Part shown: one piece after another, positions 63,501-64,000 of the stretch
Layout: every line of letters starts with the position of its first letter
How positions within the stretch are numbered: position 1 is the stretch's first letter
Assembly: GCA_028622995.1 (NCBI GenBank)
Contig: JAJQJQ010000006.1
Coordinates: forward strand, 5,084,001 to 5,148,000
From: Panagrolaimus kolymaensis
Taxonomy: Eukaryota > Nematoda > Chromadorea > Rhabditida > Panagrolaimidae
Length of the DNA: 64,000 nucleotides
Direction: 5' to 3'
Translations under genes and position numbers: made by a program
Notes under the pieces: generated by a model
What the model saw: only the letters and a program-made list of their open reading frames with translations
Databases searched by the model: none
What the model was told of the DNA's origin: nothing

Positions 63501-64000
63501 ACTTTTTTAATTCTTCATCATTTAAAAGTGTTGCTGCTGCTGCGCACAAAAAAGATCACGTTTGAGTTTTTATTTTTTAGTTGTCTTCAAGTCGACGACG
63601 ACCATTATCTATTTCTCAAGGTCAACCATTTTTTCCATTAAAAAAATTTATTTCTTACGGACATTTCCGTTTTTTGTTTGTTGTTGCTTGCTTTCAAACC
63701 GAGATTTTCCTTGATATTTTTTTTTAATTTCTTCTTTTTTCAAATCATTGTATGATCATTTTTTAATGTTTTTTTTTCAAGCGTGTGTATGTATGTGTTT
63801 ACTTTAAAAATACAAAAATAACAAAAACCTTAAAAAATAATACCACGAGATATAGTTTTGTTTTTTTTCTCTCTAGGTGCTGATGCTGCAAAAAAAAAAA
63901 CAACACTGACTGATAGTCTTTGAATTTTTGAGACATCGAACTTGATTTTTTTAAATGAAATAAAGTAGAAGGAGGAGTTCTTCAGGATGTGACGTAATGC
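57507..64000. other. Long non-coding stretch to window end
   Basis: 6.5 kb with no recognisable exon, RNA gene or transposon end: T-, TTC- and A-rich runs throughout. It is either a very long intron of the gene at 56327 or an intergenic desert. An ACGT-rich near-palindrome (TACGTATACGTACACGTACG, 61844-61863) stands out. Confidence 0.5.

Overview
The window is nuclear DNA of a nematode. It is very AT-rich. Genes are split by many short introns (often 30-60 bp), and most introns end in TTTTAG or TTTTTAG, with fewer in TTTCAG. The gene set fits: a pezo-1-type PIEZO channel, a DCAF7/WDR68 WD40 protein, CDC25, a Rho-kinase relative, a YOP1/REEP5 protein, a LAMP-like protein, a Ly6-like GPI protein, an F-box-like protein and a remnant resembling an srt chemoreceptor. 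Three loci encode extremely divergent Hsp70-like proteins. Because Hsp70 expansion is known in the panagrolaimid Halicephalobus mephisto, a panagrolaimid-like clade IV nematode is my best guess, but that is inference.

Layout. 1-6971 (+): last ~1,930 codons of PIEZO. 7232-8800 (+): ACC-synthase-like PLP enzyme. 9570-10510 (+): small RING-like Cys-rich protein. 10780-11174 (-): decayed chemoreceptor piece. 11637-12575 (-): small single-pass membrane protein with a proline run. 13186-15221: TIR transposon with an 8-bp target duplication; it carries a PHD finger/cysteine-peptidase-like gene, and its terminal repeats contain a tRNA-like A box/B box. 15427-16403: composite inverted-repeat element built on GTCGAC units. 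16404-21357: gene-poor pyrimidine-rich DNA. 21358-28782 (+): RBR (RING-IBR-RING)-like gene with a ~4.1-kb intron holding two MITE-like elements. 29679-31074 (-): CDC25, preceded by a cluster of E2F-like sites. 32335-34066 (+): first Hsp70-like gene. 35575-36415 (+): Ly6-like gene with two alternative last exons. 36599-37522 (-): LAMP-like. 38019-39508 (-): DCAF7. 39709-40185 (+): OTU-like debris. 40315-41122 (-): F-box-like. 42254-44684 (+): C-terminally truncated Rho kinase. 45333-46071 (-): REEP5/YOP1. 46605-49426 and 50397-52775 (-): two paralogous Hsp70-like genes. 52776-56326: no gene seen. 56327-57506 (+): conserved-looking gene I do not recognise, probably continuing across a long intron. 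57507-64000: no exon recognised.

There is no single pathway. CDC25, Rho kinase and DCAF7 are signalling or cell-cycle housekeeping genes. PIEZO, LAMP-like, Ly6-like and REEP are membrane proteins. The accessory part is the transposon cluster at 13.2-16.4 kb and the Hsp70-like family. All exon models were built by eye from GT-AG junctions and reading-frame continuity; all family alignments are from memory and by eye.
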